A stretch of 64,000 bases of DNA from Cymbidium sinense (taxonomy: Eukaryota > Streptophyta > Magnoliopsida > Asparagales > Orchidaceae). Of the stretch, positions 37,441 to 49,338 are shown piece after piece (within the stretch, counting starts at the first letter, position 1; each line of letters opens with the position of its first letter). Made by a program: the position numbers and the translations under genes. Below the pieces are notes generated by a model that worked only from the letters and a program-made list of their open reading frames with translations, was not told the DNA's origin and ran no database searches. The stretch is from positions 49,172,703-49,236,702 of the forward strand of contig CM038214.1 in assembly GCA_021442155.1 (NCBI GenBank). Reading direction: 5' to 3'.

Positions 37441-38010
37441 CAGGGTGGATCATCGGTTCCAAAGGGTAGACCCTACCCAGAGGAATTTGATGCTATCCAG
37501 TATCCCAAAGGTTTCATGCCTCCTTCCATCAAAAGCTTTGATGGTAGTGAGAATCTGAGGTAGCACATAGCTCACTTTAGGGTCAGGTGTTGCAACGCTG
37601 GTGGCAGCAACACTTTGCTCTTTAGACTCTTTGTTAATAGCCTAGGGGGTATTGCTTTTGATTAGTATATTGAACTGTCCAATGGTTCAGTAAAGATATT
37701 TGTTGAGTTAGAAAAACTCTTCATCAAGAGATTTGCTAGCTCTCAGTAAAGGGCTACTATATGTGATCTAGTTGTAGCACAACAGCAACCCAATGAGTCT
37801 CTTATTGATTATATTCTCTGATGGCATAACCTAAGTATGAAGTGTGAACCGCAGCTGTATGAACAACATGCCATTGAGATTCTCTTGAAGAATATCCATG
37901 ACACGGTTGCCTTCATACATAAGGGATCACTATCAAGACATTTGAGAAGCTAATCAACAAGGCTATTAGTCTACAACGAGAGGCCAAATAGTTGCCTTTT
38001 TAAGATCAAT
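37441..38010 (+). pseudogene. gag capsid-like domain (P)
   Basis: The translation YPEEFDAIQYPKGF is followed by MPPSIKSFDGSENLR-stop-HIAHF, then KIFVELEKLFIKRFASSQ, ESLIDYIL-stop-WHNLSMKCEP and AIEILLKNIHDTVAFI, a Retrotrans_gag-type domain. Stops at 37561 and in the SSQ-RAT segment stand at codons that are Gln, or another stop, in M1/M2. No zinc knuckle (CCHC) is seen downstream. Confidence 0.8.
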
Positions 38011-38968
38011 TGCCCAAGAAAAAATCCCAGAAGGTCTATGAAAAGAAACCTGGAGCAGTAGTAGTGGTTGACAAGGGGAAGCAGCCAGCTAGAGATCAAT
38101 TTGAGAGACCACAACCTCAGCAGCCTCCACCTCCTTTGCCACCACTGAGGTAACCCTGCCGGCCTCCACCACAGCCTCCATGTCCGGCCTCCAACCTTCA
38201 GTTGCAGCTTCCACAACAGCGACTTCTTCCATTTTAGCTAGCTCTTATATTTTTTCTACTAGTAGAACTCTTGTATCAGTAGATAAGGGCATCAAATCCC
38301 TTACTCCACTCACTCTACTTGACTTCTACATTGTACCCCCAAATAATTCCAAGAAATTGGAGAATAAAGCTACTTAAATTACATTTGTGTCTCTTATGAT
38401 GAGTTATCTTCTTTTATTCTTAACGATAACTCTTTAAGTCTAATTAACTATAATAATTTCAATTTTTCTCTTTCTAATTCAAGGTTGGACTTTCAAACTC
38501 TGAATACTACGGGTTCACCTCTTAAGATACACTTGGAATCATATGATTCTGAGAGTCCCATAGGAGAAGTTGTAGGTGAGCATGAAGTGCAGGTAGAACC
38601 TTCCACCACCTTGCCTCCAGAGATTACCGAAGTCAACCTCCATAGTGGCAAGGTTCTACCTCCTAGGGTAGTACCTCAAGATAGAGGGAAACAAGTTATT
38701 GGCACTGAAGATCGAGAAGCCCTTCCACAGGATGCTCCACCCTTGGATATTCTTGTGGAAGATCAGTCGACGGTGGACTACAACATCCTTTCTCATCTAA
38801 GAAAGTTTCCATCTAAGCTAAGCATATATGATGCCCATATCTTATATAGTAATATGAAGGAATCAATAATTAAGGCCCTCCTTGATTCTGAAATATGCTT
38901 AGCTCAGTTGATTGCTATAGGTGAGGAAGCACATATTCAAAAGAAGCCTAATGGATCACCTTCATAGA
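38011..38968 (+). pseudogene. gag-protease linker (P)
   Basis: Two open pieces. 38180-38377 has VDKGIKSLTPLTLLDFY, matching MDKGTKSLTMLTLLDFY in M2. 38485-38967 (160 codons) has ITEVNLHSGKVLPPRV and YNILSHLRKF..SIYDAHIL. The first part is Pro/Gln-rich. These phrases are shared by all three relics and mark the region between gag and protease; function is unassigned. Confidence 0.7.
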
Positions 38969-39440
38969 TGAAGACCTCCTTCTATGGGACTTGGAGCACA
39001 ACCGTCCCCTATACATCATAGTCAACAAGGATAGGTTCAGACTTTCCAGAGTCCTCATGAATTCAAGTGCATCGGTGAAGATTATGAGTCTAAAGACCCT
39101 TACCTATTTGAAGATCGTCATCTCTACACTTCGAGGAGATAGGATGATGTTGAGATGATTCAATGATCAAGGTGAGCGAGCTTTAGGTTTTATAGTGTTA
39201 CCTTTGGAGATATGTGACTGGAAAATTGAAGCTAAGTTCTACATCATTGATTTGAATACTTCAATCGCTTTCCTTGGTAGGCCTTGGACATCAACAAGAT
39301 TGTTCTCATCAATGCAAGTTCTAAAAAGATGGAATTGAGTACCATGTTAATGGGGATGAAAATCCATTTTTAGTTAGAGAGGTTGAGATTTATGAGGATG
39401 CGACCTACTATCTTCCTCAAAACATTAATTCTCGTGAACT
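38969..39440 (+). pseudogene. Aspartic protease (P), catalytic Asp lost
   Basis: The frame reads HNRPLYIIVNKDRFRLSR, then the active-site region VLMNSSASVKIMSLKTL, then LPLEICDWKIEAKFYIID and FLGRPW at about 39270-39287. The D-S/T-G triad is changed to N-S-S; the Asp codon is AAT at 39060-39062. The enzyme would cleave the Gag-Pol polyprotein. Without the Asp and with a stop after MMLR it cannot. Downstream NGDENPF and DATYYLP close the domain. Confidence 0.75.
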
Positions 39441-40600
39441 TGGATAAAATTCAAATAAAAAAGCAAAAGAAAAAGTAAAAAAGGATAAAAGAAAATGAAA
39501 AGAAAAATAAAAGTCCAAGTGCACAAGAAAATGGAATTGAAGAAGAAATAGATCAACATATCACATTACACCCAAAGTTCATTCCATTATATAGACATGT
39601 GGGTAGAATGGCTCAACCTTACTAGGCAGAGGCAGAGGTAGAAATAGAGGCAGTTCTAGAGGTGGGAGACACCCTAGTTGGCCTTCTGCCAATGGAAGTC
39701 ATGTCCCAATTTATAGGAGTACCCCTACTATTCACATGGACTTGGAATCCATCTTGGAGGATGAGTCTAATGTGATTCGTGTACCAGCCAACCCCTCTCA
39801 GTGGGTTCCATTGGAGGAGACTTTTGATCCAAACAGAGATGAAGATCAGGCCTCTAAGCAAAGCAAAGTATTTAAATTAGGTTTATGTGAAACTATTAGG
39901 TAGCAGTTAGGAACCTTAGCTCTGACCTCACTTACATCTTAGAAAGTTGAAGGTTTAGTAGTTAAGGAAGTCCTAAAGTCTTCCAATGACACAAAGCAGA
40001 AGAAGTTCTTTTTGGGTTCATCATCCTCAAGTCCAGAGCTTGATATAGGACTTGGGGAAGATACTTTTAAAGAATTAATGGAATTACCTTTTAACTTTTA
40101 CTTACCTTGTGTTCAAAATCTTATACAAAAAGGTTTAGTTCCTAACACATGGTCCAAACACAGGTCAGAATACTTCGAAAAGCTATGGAACAATACAACC
40201 AGGGAACCACAATCAAGAGCAGGACTAGGATTTGGTACAGTGGGTCTTGTCGATGATGAAGATTATTGCCTAGTTGTTACTAACCATTTAGAGTCTGATA
40301 GTTTCCTCTCACATATCCCCAACTCTTATAAAAATGTGTGTTTAGAAGCTTCAGATGATCCAGATGATCTCCAAGTCAAAGAGGCATTGCCAAAGTTTGA
40401 ATATGAGATTCATTAAACAATAGACAATCTTAAAGAAATCAACCTCTGGATAGAAGAAAATCTTTGCCCGCCATATATTTGTTCATTGCTGAATGAAGAA
40501 GAAACCAATGACTTAGTTAGGCTATTGACTAAGTTTAAAGAATACTTAGCATGGAGTTATGAAGAAATGCCCAGATTATCTCCTGATGTAGCAGTACACA
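39441..40600 (+). pseudogene. Protease-to-RT spacer of pol (P)
   Basis: It begins with a lysine-rich tract (about 39460-39530), then GRGRGRNRGSSRGGRHPSWP (basic, Gly/Arg-rich), TIHMDLESILEDESNVIRVP, and KVEGLVVKEVLKSS. The 134-codon piece 40012-40416 (GSSSSSPELDIGLGED, TWSKHRSEYFEKL, VDDEDYCLVVTNHLES) follows, then NEEETNDLVRLLTKFKEYLA. The same series appears in M1 and M2. The order basic-then-acidic is kept, but no domain assignment is possible. Confidence 0.7.
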
Positions 40601-41330
40601 AGCAAGCAATAGACCTTAACATTACCCCTATTAAGCAAGCTCCTAGATGCATGAGATTAGAAATTAAATAATGGGTCATTTTTGAAGTCAAGAAACTGAT
40701 TGATGCTGGTTTCATCAGGGAAGAAAAATATCCTACTTGGTTAGCTAGTGTCATCCTAGTTAGGAAGAAGAATGGACAAATTTGCATTTGTATTGATTTT
40801 AGGGAATTAAATAAGGCATGTCCTAAAGATGAGTTTCCTCTTCCTATGCCATAATTAATGGTGGACATTGCCTCATCTCATGCAGTATTCTCTTTCATGG
40901 ATGGGTCATCTAGCCATAACCAAATCAAGATGTCTCCTGAAGATGAAAGAAACACCGCTAACCTCGATCAGAATCATCTATTATAGGGTCATGCCTTTCG
41001 CCTTAAAATGCGGTGCTACATACCAATGACTCAGATCTTCAATGAACACAACCATCATCAGGTTGAGTGCTACATTGATGATCTAGTAGTAAAAGGCTTA
41101 GAAAATGAAGACCATTTCTTTGACTTGAGATTAGTTCTCAGACGGCTAAGATAATATAACCTCAAAATGAATCCCCTGAAGTGTACATTCAGAGTCACTT
41201 CAAGAAAATTCCTTGGGTTTATTGTTTGACATTGGGGAATAGAAATAGATCCTGAAAAGATTAAAGCTATCTTAGAAATGCCACCGCTTAAGAGTTTAAC
41301 TTAACTCAGATCCTTTCAAGGATGGTTGGC
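40601..41330 (+). pseudogene. Reverse transcriptase (P)
   Basis: Ty3/gypsy RT. It reads TPIKQAPRCMRLEIK, FIREEKYPTWLASVILV, FRELNKACPKDEFPLP, the first catalytic Asp in FMDGSS (40894-40905), and the YIDD box in VECYIDDLVVKG (41071-41082), then LKMNPLKCTFRV, FLGFIV and GIEIDPEKIKAI. The catalytic residues themselves survive, but stops at 40669, near 40853 and at 41152, plus a frameshift between FMDG and YIDD, inactivate it. RT would copy the element's RNA inside the particle. Confidence 0.88.
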
Positions 41331-41880
41331 ATATCTAAGATGATTTATCTCAAACCTATCAGGGAGATGGAAACCATTCTCAACACTTGTCAAAAAGGAT
41401 GCCAAGTTTAAGTGGGATGACAAGTGCCAGCATGCTTTCAAAGATATCAAAGAGTACTTGGTGAAACTGCCAGTTCTAGCAGCCCCTATCCCGGGCAGGC
41501 CATTGATCCTTTACACTGCTGCTTTGGATGACTCTCTTGGTGCTCTATTGGGCCAAGACAATGATGAAAGAAGGAGAGTGCTCTCTACTACCTCAGCCAT
41601 CATCTGATCCATACTGACGCAAATTATCCACCTATTGAGAAACATTGCCTATATTTGATCTTTGCATCTCAGAAGCTACGACACTATATGCTTTCTTCTA
41701 AGGTAAACTTGATCTTCCGAACCAATCCACTGCACTACCTCATGGCATGGACAACACTTTTTGGATGTTTGGCTCATTGGTCCATGATTCTCTCACAGTT
41801 TGATATCACTTTCATACCCCTCCGTGTGGTAAAAGGATAGGCACTAGCGGGTTTCTTAGCAGGACAACCACTTCCTGTTG
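41331..41880 (+). pseudogene. Gypsy RNase H domain (P)
   Basis: It follows RT as PFSTLVKKDAKFKWDDKC, PLILYTAALDDSLGALLGQ, and, in a shifted frame from 41655, QKLRHYMLSSKVNLIFRTNP, LAHWSMILSQFDITFIPL, then VVKG-stop-ALAGFLA. This is the ordinary RT-linked RNase H, which tends to be degenerate in elements that have a second one. The stop before ALAGF is TAG; M2 has TAA at the same codon. Confidence 0.8.
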
Positions 41881-41948
41881 ATCCTCTGCTTATTGACGAT
41901 CTCCCTAATGAAAAAATCATGGACTTAGGGGAGACTGCCAACCACTGA

Positions 41949-42380
41949 TGGGAGATGTATTTTGATGGTGCTGCTTCTTTTCTTAAGGGATAAATACCAC
42001 GATCTATTCTCCCAGGAAAGGCAGGGGTAGGAATAGTTTTTCTAACTCTAAACCATGATATGATGAGATTCTTGAACTATTGTTCCATCCCTTGCACCAA
42101 TAATGAAGCTGAGTATGAGACTTTGATTGCTAGTTTAGAGTTATCCATCACTATCAGTGTCAAGAGCATCAACATCTTTGGGGATTCTTAGTTGGTCATC
42201 AACCAGATTGTCGGGTCCTACTAGGTCCTCCAGCCCAAGCTTCATCATTACTATGAGTATACCATGAAGTTGTTGGCCCATATTCCTGAAGTCACCATCT
42301 ACAAGGTTCCCTGAGCAAAGAACACAATAGTAGATGCTTTGGCCAAACTTGCCAAAGAATTGGCATGTCCAAAAGATGAG
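41949..42380 (+). pseudogene. Archaeal-type RNase H (aRNH), Tat-specific
   Basis: It begins WEMYFDGAASFLKG, then GVGIVFLTL, NNEAEYETLIASLELS, INIFGDS-stop-LVINQIVGSY, and VDALAKLAKE. All four acidic catalytic positions (D in YFDGA, E in NEAEYE, D in FGDS, D in VDALAK) are present. This second RNase H lies between the gypsy RNase H and integrase, the diagnostic arrangement of the plant Tat lineage. Stops include TAG at 42188-42190 (Gln in M2) and TGA at 42312-42314 (Arg in M2). Confidence 0.85.
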
Positions 42381-43728
42381 TCCATTTTAATAAGGGTCCA
42401 AAAAATGATAGGTCCTATCCCATATTAATGCTGAACTCATTGAGAGACTTTCTCTCGAAGGGGAGGTTATCATTGCCAAAATGGACAAGGAGCTAGATTG
42501 GAGGCAGTCATTCATAGATTACTTGAACACTGGCAAACTATCTCAAGAGAAATCACAAGCCCATCAGGTGAAACAGAGAGCTCTCTCCTACACTCTTGTT
42601 GATGGCACCTTGTTCTATCAGTCCTTTGATCAAATGTGAATAAATTGTTTAGACAAATATGATGCACATGAAATTATAACTGAGGTACACTTAGGTCTTT
42701 GTGGAGCTCATCAATATATGGTTCAAGATGAAGATGAAGATCAAAAGACTTGGGTATAGCCTTCTATGATCACATATTGCATGGACATAACTAGAGATGC
42801 CATGTTAGGTGCACGTGGTGGTCCTCCACCAACCACCCAACAATCTACACCCACATTGGCTTCATGGCCATTTGAGTGTTGGGGTCATTATGTAGGTCGA
42901 TCCATCCTCCTTCTTCCAAGGGGCATCGATTCATCTTAGCTACCACTACTTTTCGGTGCGTAAGCCATCCCACTCAGAGAGGTCATAGCTCACCATGTGC
43001 TTCAGTTTTTTAGGAATCATATCGTATATAGGTTCTGGGTGCCTCGATGAATTATATTCGATAATGGTACTGCATTCAAAAGTATGAAGATCAATAGCTT
43101 TTCTAGAAGACATGGTATAGATTGGAGATACTCCACCATCTACTATCCTAGAGCAAATGGCTTAGCAGTAGCATTCAACGAAGCTCTCATCCAGATAGTA
43201 AAGAAGACTCTTGATGACAACAAATGATAGTGGAATGAGCAGTTGGTTGATGCTTTGTGGGCCTACCGCACCACATATCAAACTCCAACTCAGTCTATCC
43301 CATTTTCCTTAGTGTATAAATCTGAAGCCATTTTTTCCTTAGAAGTTCAACTCCTATCACTAATGATAGAATTGGGTAGCAAGATCACTACAGAGTAGAA
43401 TGCAAAGTTATGGTTAGAAGACCTTGAAAGTTTGGAGGAGAGTCGCTTACAGGCATGCTAAAACCTCAAGTTGTATAAGGACAAAATTATTCAAGCTCAA
43501 AACAAGCTAGTTCGCCCTAGGTCTTTCCGAGTAGGAGAACTTGTGTTAGTCCTAAGGAGACCAATTATTGCCTGTCAAAAGATGGGAGGCAAATTTAAAC
43601 CCACTTGGGAAGGCCCCTATGTCATAGAGAAGGCCTACCAAGGAGGATCTTATCAGCTTATTGATTATAAAGGGGAACACCCGATGCTTCCAATTAATGG
43701 GCTCTATCTAAAGAAATATTACCAATGA
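42381..43728 (+). pseudogene. Integrase (P)
   Basis: The N-terminal part has LDWRQSFIDYL, KQRALSYTLVDGTLFYQSF and the zinc-finger start AHEIITEVHLGLCGAH. The core follows: SWPFECWGHYVG (first catalytic Asp replaced by Tyr), IIFDNGTAFKS (second Asp kept, about 43050-43075), YYPRANGLAVAF (Glu replaced by Val). The C-terminal 85-codon open part (43471-43728) includes RSFRVGELVLVLRR and GGKFKPTWEGPYVIEKA and ends NGLYLKKYYQ. There is no chromodomain, as expected for non-chromovirus elements. It would insert the cDNA copy in the nucleus; two of the three DDE residues are gone. Confidence 0.85.
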
Positions 43729-46117
43729 AAAAATCATGTTTGAAAATAATCATTAATGAAAAGAACAAAACCTGATTCCATTCATCAAATCTTCTCTTCT
43801 ATCAAAGTGTTGTTTGCTTGTCTTGTGAATCCACTGTGATGTGTTTATGGTAGGTGTAATAGTCCCCTAGTGGAATCCTATCCCTCTTTCACAACACAAA
43901 TAAAATCTCCTGGAACTATTAGAATAGGTGTAAGAGAACCCGAAAGGCATCCTATTTCGATCATAATTAAGATAGGCATGAGAGAACCTAAGCAAAATCC
44001 TTTCTTGGTGGGAATCTTTTTGCCATCCGTGGCACCTTTTCATCAATTCCCCAATGTGTTTTAGAAAAGGTGTAAGAGCCCCCCGGAGGCGTCTTATTCC
44101 TTTTCAACACATGCACATTCAAACATAAATCTTTTATCTCGAGCTTTTTTGATGTGGGAGCAAGCCCCCTGTGGCACTCACTCATTAGCTGCTCTAGGTC
44201 GTCTATGCTACTATGTCATCACCCAGTGGTCATTTATTGGAAGATGTGAGTCCCTTTCTTCTTCCTAACTTGATCATTGCAAAATAAAGAGCCTTGTTAG
44301 TGGTAGGCTTCACTAGTGTAAGCTACCTCATGTTGACTTCCTTTAAGAAGATGTAAGTGCCTGAATTTTCTTCTTGAACAAGCCATCTTACTCTAATTAG
44401 TTTGAGTATATTTGAGGTTTAGGGTAAGTCCCCCAGAGGCTCCTTTACTCTTGACTACTTGTGAGCTGATATAAGTCCCCTAGTGGCATTCACTCAGTAG
44501 TCACCCTAGGTCAGATAACACCATCAGTCAATAGATTATCCCAGAGTGTAGAGGATGTGAGTCCTCAAGCTTTCTTCCTAGTGATTACACAAACCGAGGG
44601 CACTTTAGGTTGGTTATGTTCACTATCGACAGACTCACCCTGAGTACACCGCCTTTATGAGTCCCCATGTTTCTCCTTGGACATCAATACCTATTGAATA
44701 AATGACTAGCCATGTCATCTTCTCCGGTGTTGGATTAAGCCCCACCGCCCCATCCCACACTACCCGTTACTTTTGATTGACAGCTCTTCCTAGCTGGTTG
44801 TTAGAGAATTTGTTTAGCGGATGCAATTCTCCCTTGGTTCAGTAAATTTGAGATAGGTCTAGGCTGATATAAGCTCCTTCTTAGTTTGATCCCTCGTAAA
44901 CTAATAGGGTCCATGATAAAATAAACTAAAATAAAGAAATAAAATTAATTCTCTTGTGGATTAAGAATTCAAGCCCCCAAAGGGCCCCTTTTCCCAAGTA
45001 GGCATCCTATCTTTAGGGCAGTGTCAGCAGAACTCCCTATAGGAATTGCTTGACTACTTGAGTTGAGATAAATCCTCAAGTCAGTACTCACTCTATAGTC
45101 ACCCTTAGGTCAGGTTCAATCTATTTTCTGTGAGTAGGTTACCCCAGCAGTCATTCTGCTTTGAAAGATGTAATACTATGACACATTCTTTCTAGCATGA
45201 TTGTTGCAAACTGACGGGTAGCCCTAGGATAGGTTTGATTTGTTGCCCAAAGCAATCGATCACCCTAGTGATCTTTTCTAGTGGAAGATATGAGTTCCTG
45301 AGCTTTATTCCCTTAAATTGATCATTGCAAATTGAAAGGCACTCCTTTGGTCGGATAGTTCTCCCATCGGCTGGGAAGCTACTCCCTTTGGTTCAATAAA
45401 TTTAAGATAGGTTTAAGCTTCTACAAGCTCCTTCTTAGTTTGATCCATCACAAACTGATGGAATCCATCAAAATAAACAAAACTAAAAATAAAATCAATC
45501 TTAACTATTCTTGAGCTGATTTAAGTCCCCTAGTGGCATTCACTCAATAGTCCTCAGTCGTTTGATCACCTTGCCAACTGATCACCCCAGTGGCCTCTTG
45601 TTTTGGAAGATGTGAGTCTGCATGCTTTCTTCCTAACATGGTCATTGTATAACAAAAGGCATCCCATTGGTTGGCTAGTCCTACTATGTGTTTAGTAGTC
45701 TACCCCTTTGGATTGGTAAATTTGAGTTAGGTCTCGTCTTTCATGGCTCCTTCTTAGTGCAATCTATTGTAAACCAATAGGGTCCATCTTAAAATTCAAA
45801 CCTAACAAAATTTGAAACAAATTCAACCCTAGTGGAACAAATCAAATCTTTTTCTCCTCAGTGAGAATCAAATCAAACCTTTCATCCCATTGTGGATGAC
45901 TTGAACTTGCTTCCCTAGTGGAAGGTTCACACTCTATCCCTTAGTGGATTTTCCCCTCTCTCTTATATCTTGGACATAAGTAGAGCCACATTGCACTAAG
46001 CTTTGGATTCTTTCTTTCCCTTGGGATAAGGATAGATTATTGTGATCTGTTTGTTGATCATTTGATCAACAATATCAATATGTGTTCCTTGTCACCACAC
46101 CCTATTGCGCCCTTTGT
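43729..46117 (+). repeat. 3' untranslated region of P with diverged repeats
   Basis: No coding frame. Recurring phrases: GATGTGAGTCC-like at 44247, 44567 and 45608 (related ones near 45167 and 45288), CCCCTAGTGGCATTCACTCA at about 44477 and 45527, and CTCCTTCTTAGTTTGATCC at about 44873 and 45433. Two phrase pairs are about 320 apart, others wider, so blocks are reshuffled. Tandem repeats between integrase and 3' LTR are a known feature of Tat/Ogre elements and a known source of new satellites. A clear polypurine tract is not seen just before 46118. Confidence 0.7.
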
Positions 46118-49100
46118 TGACCTCATTTTTAGAATGAGCTCTCAACCCCTCCATCTTAGGCTTAGGACTTCTCTTAGACTTTAAGAGTTTCTTAGTCTTA
46201 AGACACATCTAGTGATTAGGTGGACACTCAACCTAGCCCAAGAAGACTTAGAAGAGTTAGCCATAGGAATAAGTCATACCTTAGAGGTGTTAGGAAAACA
46301 TCCTATCCTTAACATAAACCATTCCTTCACTCCAAATCAATTTATTTTCTCAAATCAATTCCATGATTGAAATCCATGATTGAAATCAATGATTGAAACC
46401 CATGATCAAAATCCATCAAAATTTCCTAAGTCCTTAATCCTTCCTTAAGGACTTAACCTAAAATAATCAAAACTTATTCCAAAAATCAAACTCAAATCAA
46501 TACAAAATCTGATCTAATCCTTTCAAGTCAAAATCTTGAACTTAGCCAAATCAATTTCAAATCAAGCCAAACTCTTAATTTCTCTTCATGATTCAATCAA
46601 TCCTACAATCATGAGCTCATATATAAATCCAAACTTCAATCAAATAATCAAAACCTAGTTCAAAAAATAAAACCTAAACCCTTTCATATCCTTCCTTTGA
46701 ATATGAAATCTTCAAATTGATCAAAATCCATTTGACTTCAAACCACTTGTAAATGGATTTATATTTCAATCATAAGTTCATATACAAGATCAACCAACTT
46801 CAAATCAAGCTTTTACCAAGCCATTTGACCCACTTAGGTTCACTAGACCCAAAGTGACCTAAAGTACCCTTATGAGCCAAATTTTGATCCTAACCAAATT
46901 AGATTGAACCAAACTCAAATATCTCTCTCATAATGATCAACAATCATCATGGGATGATCAATCATTCAAATTGGGTCAAACCAAGTCAAACTTAAGGGTT
47001 GACCAAGTCAACACTTAGCCCAAAATGAAACATAACATAGCCAAATACCACCATAGGTCAAATTGATTGAAATCATTGACCTGAGTTCACTCATGACTTA
47101 TGTTTGAACTTGACCAAGCCAATATTTAAGCCTAACCTAGCCAAATTGGTCACTTGACCCAAGTTGACCCATTTTGACCTAAAGGATCAAAATGTGTCAA
47201 AAGTTGATCTAAGCCAAATTGATTGAAACCAATGGGTCAATTTCATTCCAAATTACTTGTGGAACTTGACCAAAGCCTTAATTGGCCAACTAGACCCAAC
47301 CTAGCCCAATTGACCTTAGACCCAACATGACCTAAAGGGGTCATGTTGAGCAAAATTGAACTTAACCCAAATTGATTGGAAACAAAGATACCAATCCACT
47401 CTATATGACTAACCAAACATAAACCTACCCTTGACCTACTTCAAATAGGTCAAATGGGTCAAATAGGTCAACTTGACCCATTTGACCTAAATGTAGTCAT
47501 ATGAGCGAAAATCAAATATATATCAAATTGAATCAAACCAAAGCCACAAAAACAATTCAAATGGTCATATGAACTTGACCCAACCCTTAGTTTGACTCAA
47601 TTTGACCTATTGGTCAACTTGACCCAAGTTGACCCATTTTGACCTAAATGGGTCAACATAAGCCAAACCCTACCAATTGAATTCCAAATCTCTTGAAACT
47701 TGGCCAAACCTAGTTTCTCCACATACTCAACATATCCAAAGTGGAAAAATAGCAAAATAACCATCCTACCCCTAGGCCATAGAACAAATTTTGCTTAACC
47801 CATGGGTAATTTGGTCATACCCTCTTCACATTCACTCAGGCTTTCCTAAAGATCAAGGACCTGGGAGAGTGGTGCACCCAACCCAATGGTTTGGTTTAGC
47901 CCATTTGGTCCCTAGACTAAACCCGACCCTATGGTCAAAAATTTAAATTTTAAACTCCCTCTCAAGCTCAAATTCAAGCACATGGGAGGTTAGCAATCCA
48001 CTCCTTAGCTCAAATAGGCCATGTGCACACTCCTAACTGATCAAATAGCCCTCAGCCTATGATCAATTGGATCAAAATGACATTTTCATTTTCATCCGAT
48101 CCTTCAAGGGGGAGATATACTCCCCATAAATAAACTCAAATGCATAATTCCCTAATTCAATTGAGAGCTAGTGAGACCTAGGAGTTATCAGAGAGTGATA
48201 GCAAGCATCCTAGAGCTCATTCCATTCTTCCATTTCTTGATTTTCAAATCGTGAAAATAAGGGAAGCCAATTGAATTGCCAACATCTTCCACACTTCATT
48301 TCCTTCTAATTTTTTGCACACTTAGGTGACCATGTCAAGCTCACCTAAGTTGATTCCCAAGTTCTAAAGGCAAGGGAGGATTGAATTGGATCAAAGAAGC
48401 TCAAGCATAGGAGGAGGTGACACATAGAAGGATCCACTCAACCTTATGCTCAAAACATCAAAGGCTTTGTCTCAAGCTTCAAAGGATTCAGCAAGTGATC
48501 ACCTCATGAGGGGGATTTTGACCATTACTCAATGGTGGAGCTTCGAGAAAGAAATTTTCACCCCATCAATTTTTGATTGTTGGATTTGCCCCTCTCTATC
48601 TTTAGATGGTGGGTTGAGTTTGATTGGAATCCATGCTAGATCTAGCTTGGATCTTCCCTTGATCATGGTCTTTGTTGATCAAGGGAAGAACTTGATGATC
48701 TCAACCATCCACGATGGACGGACTTGAGATAATTCATCTTAGATTACTCATTTTAAAATGCGTAAAATGCGGGGAGATCCTTGGTCATCCGATATTTGAT
48801 CGGACGGTAGAGGATTAAAATGCGTGCTCCACCATCACTATTTGGGATGTGATGTTCAAGTGACCCCCTCATGGCATGACGTGTGTAAAGTCCATTTATA
48901 CGTCGCCTGAGCGAGATTAGTTAATTAATAAAATGCTTTAACTAATTCTTAATTCACTTAAGGATCTCCCAAATTATTAACTCCTTTTAAAAATTTAGAA
49001 AAATATGAAATAAAATTCTATAGATAGATAGTTAAACTAAAACATTTTAAAATTATTTTTGATGAGTTTTGAATTATGCTTTTCTCTAAATTTGGGTTTT

Positions 49101-49338
49101 ATTATTATTTTGTTAATTACTTTTTGATTAAGCCTCTAATTAATCCCAAATTTCTTGGGTATGTTTTTCTTGGGTATGTTTTAGGGGATGACTTCACCTC
49201 TCCTAATTTTCTTGGGATTTATTGAGCCTTCATTAGAAGAATTGCATATGGTTTCCTTAATTACCCTCCCTGTGTAATTAAGCATAATTAAGGAGTGATT
49301 AGTGATTTTAACCTATGATTAGTGTTGATTAAGGTTAG
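46118..49338 (+). mobile_element. Truncated 3' LTR of P
   Basis: It begins TGTTGACCTCATTTTTAG, and its first 200 bases match the start of the insert at 53090 (TGTTGACTAAACTTTTAG, then CATCTTAG, AAGACTTAGAAG, GTTAG/GGTTA phrases). It contains the TTGACC-rich part (46830-47660) and AT-rich parts like those of the longer inserts. It stops at about 49338 against the integrase of M2, before reaching the promoter-like region seen in the longer copies. No coding content; a 93-codon open frame at 48446-48727 has no counterpart. Confidence 0.65.

Larger units (their letters stand above)
35690..49338 (+). mobile_element. Tat-lineage Ty3/gypsy relic P with 3' LTR
   Basis: This is the most complete retroelement in the window. 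In order on the + strand it has an upstream region, gag, linker, aspartic protease, spacer, RT, RNase H, a second archaeal-type RNase H, integrase, a repeat-rich 3' untranslated part and an LTR start at 46118. The second RNase H between RT-RNase H and integrase is the hallmark of the plant Tat/Ogre group. The 5' LTR is absent; satellite abuts at 35690. The 3' LTR is cut at about 49338 against M2. Stops and frameshifts are spread throughout, so it is inactive. Confidence 0.85.

Noticed and set aside
39622..39861. 79-codon minus-strand frame
   Set aside because: Shadow of the + strand spacer (GRGRGRNRG...DLESILEDES), which matches M1 and M2.
48446..48727. 93-codon + frame in the P LTR
   Set aside because: No counterpart in the other LTR-type copies and no recognised domain.
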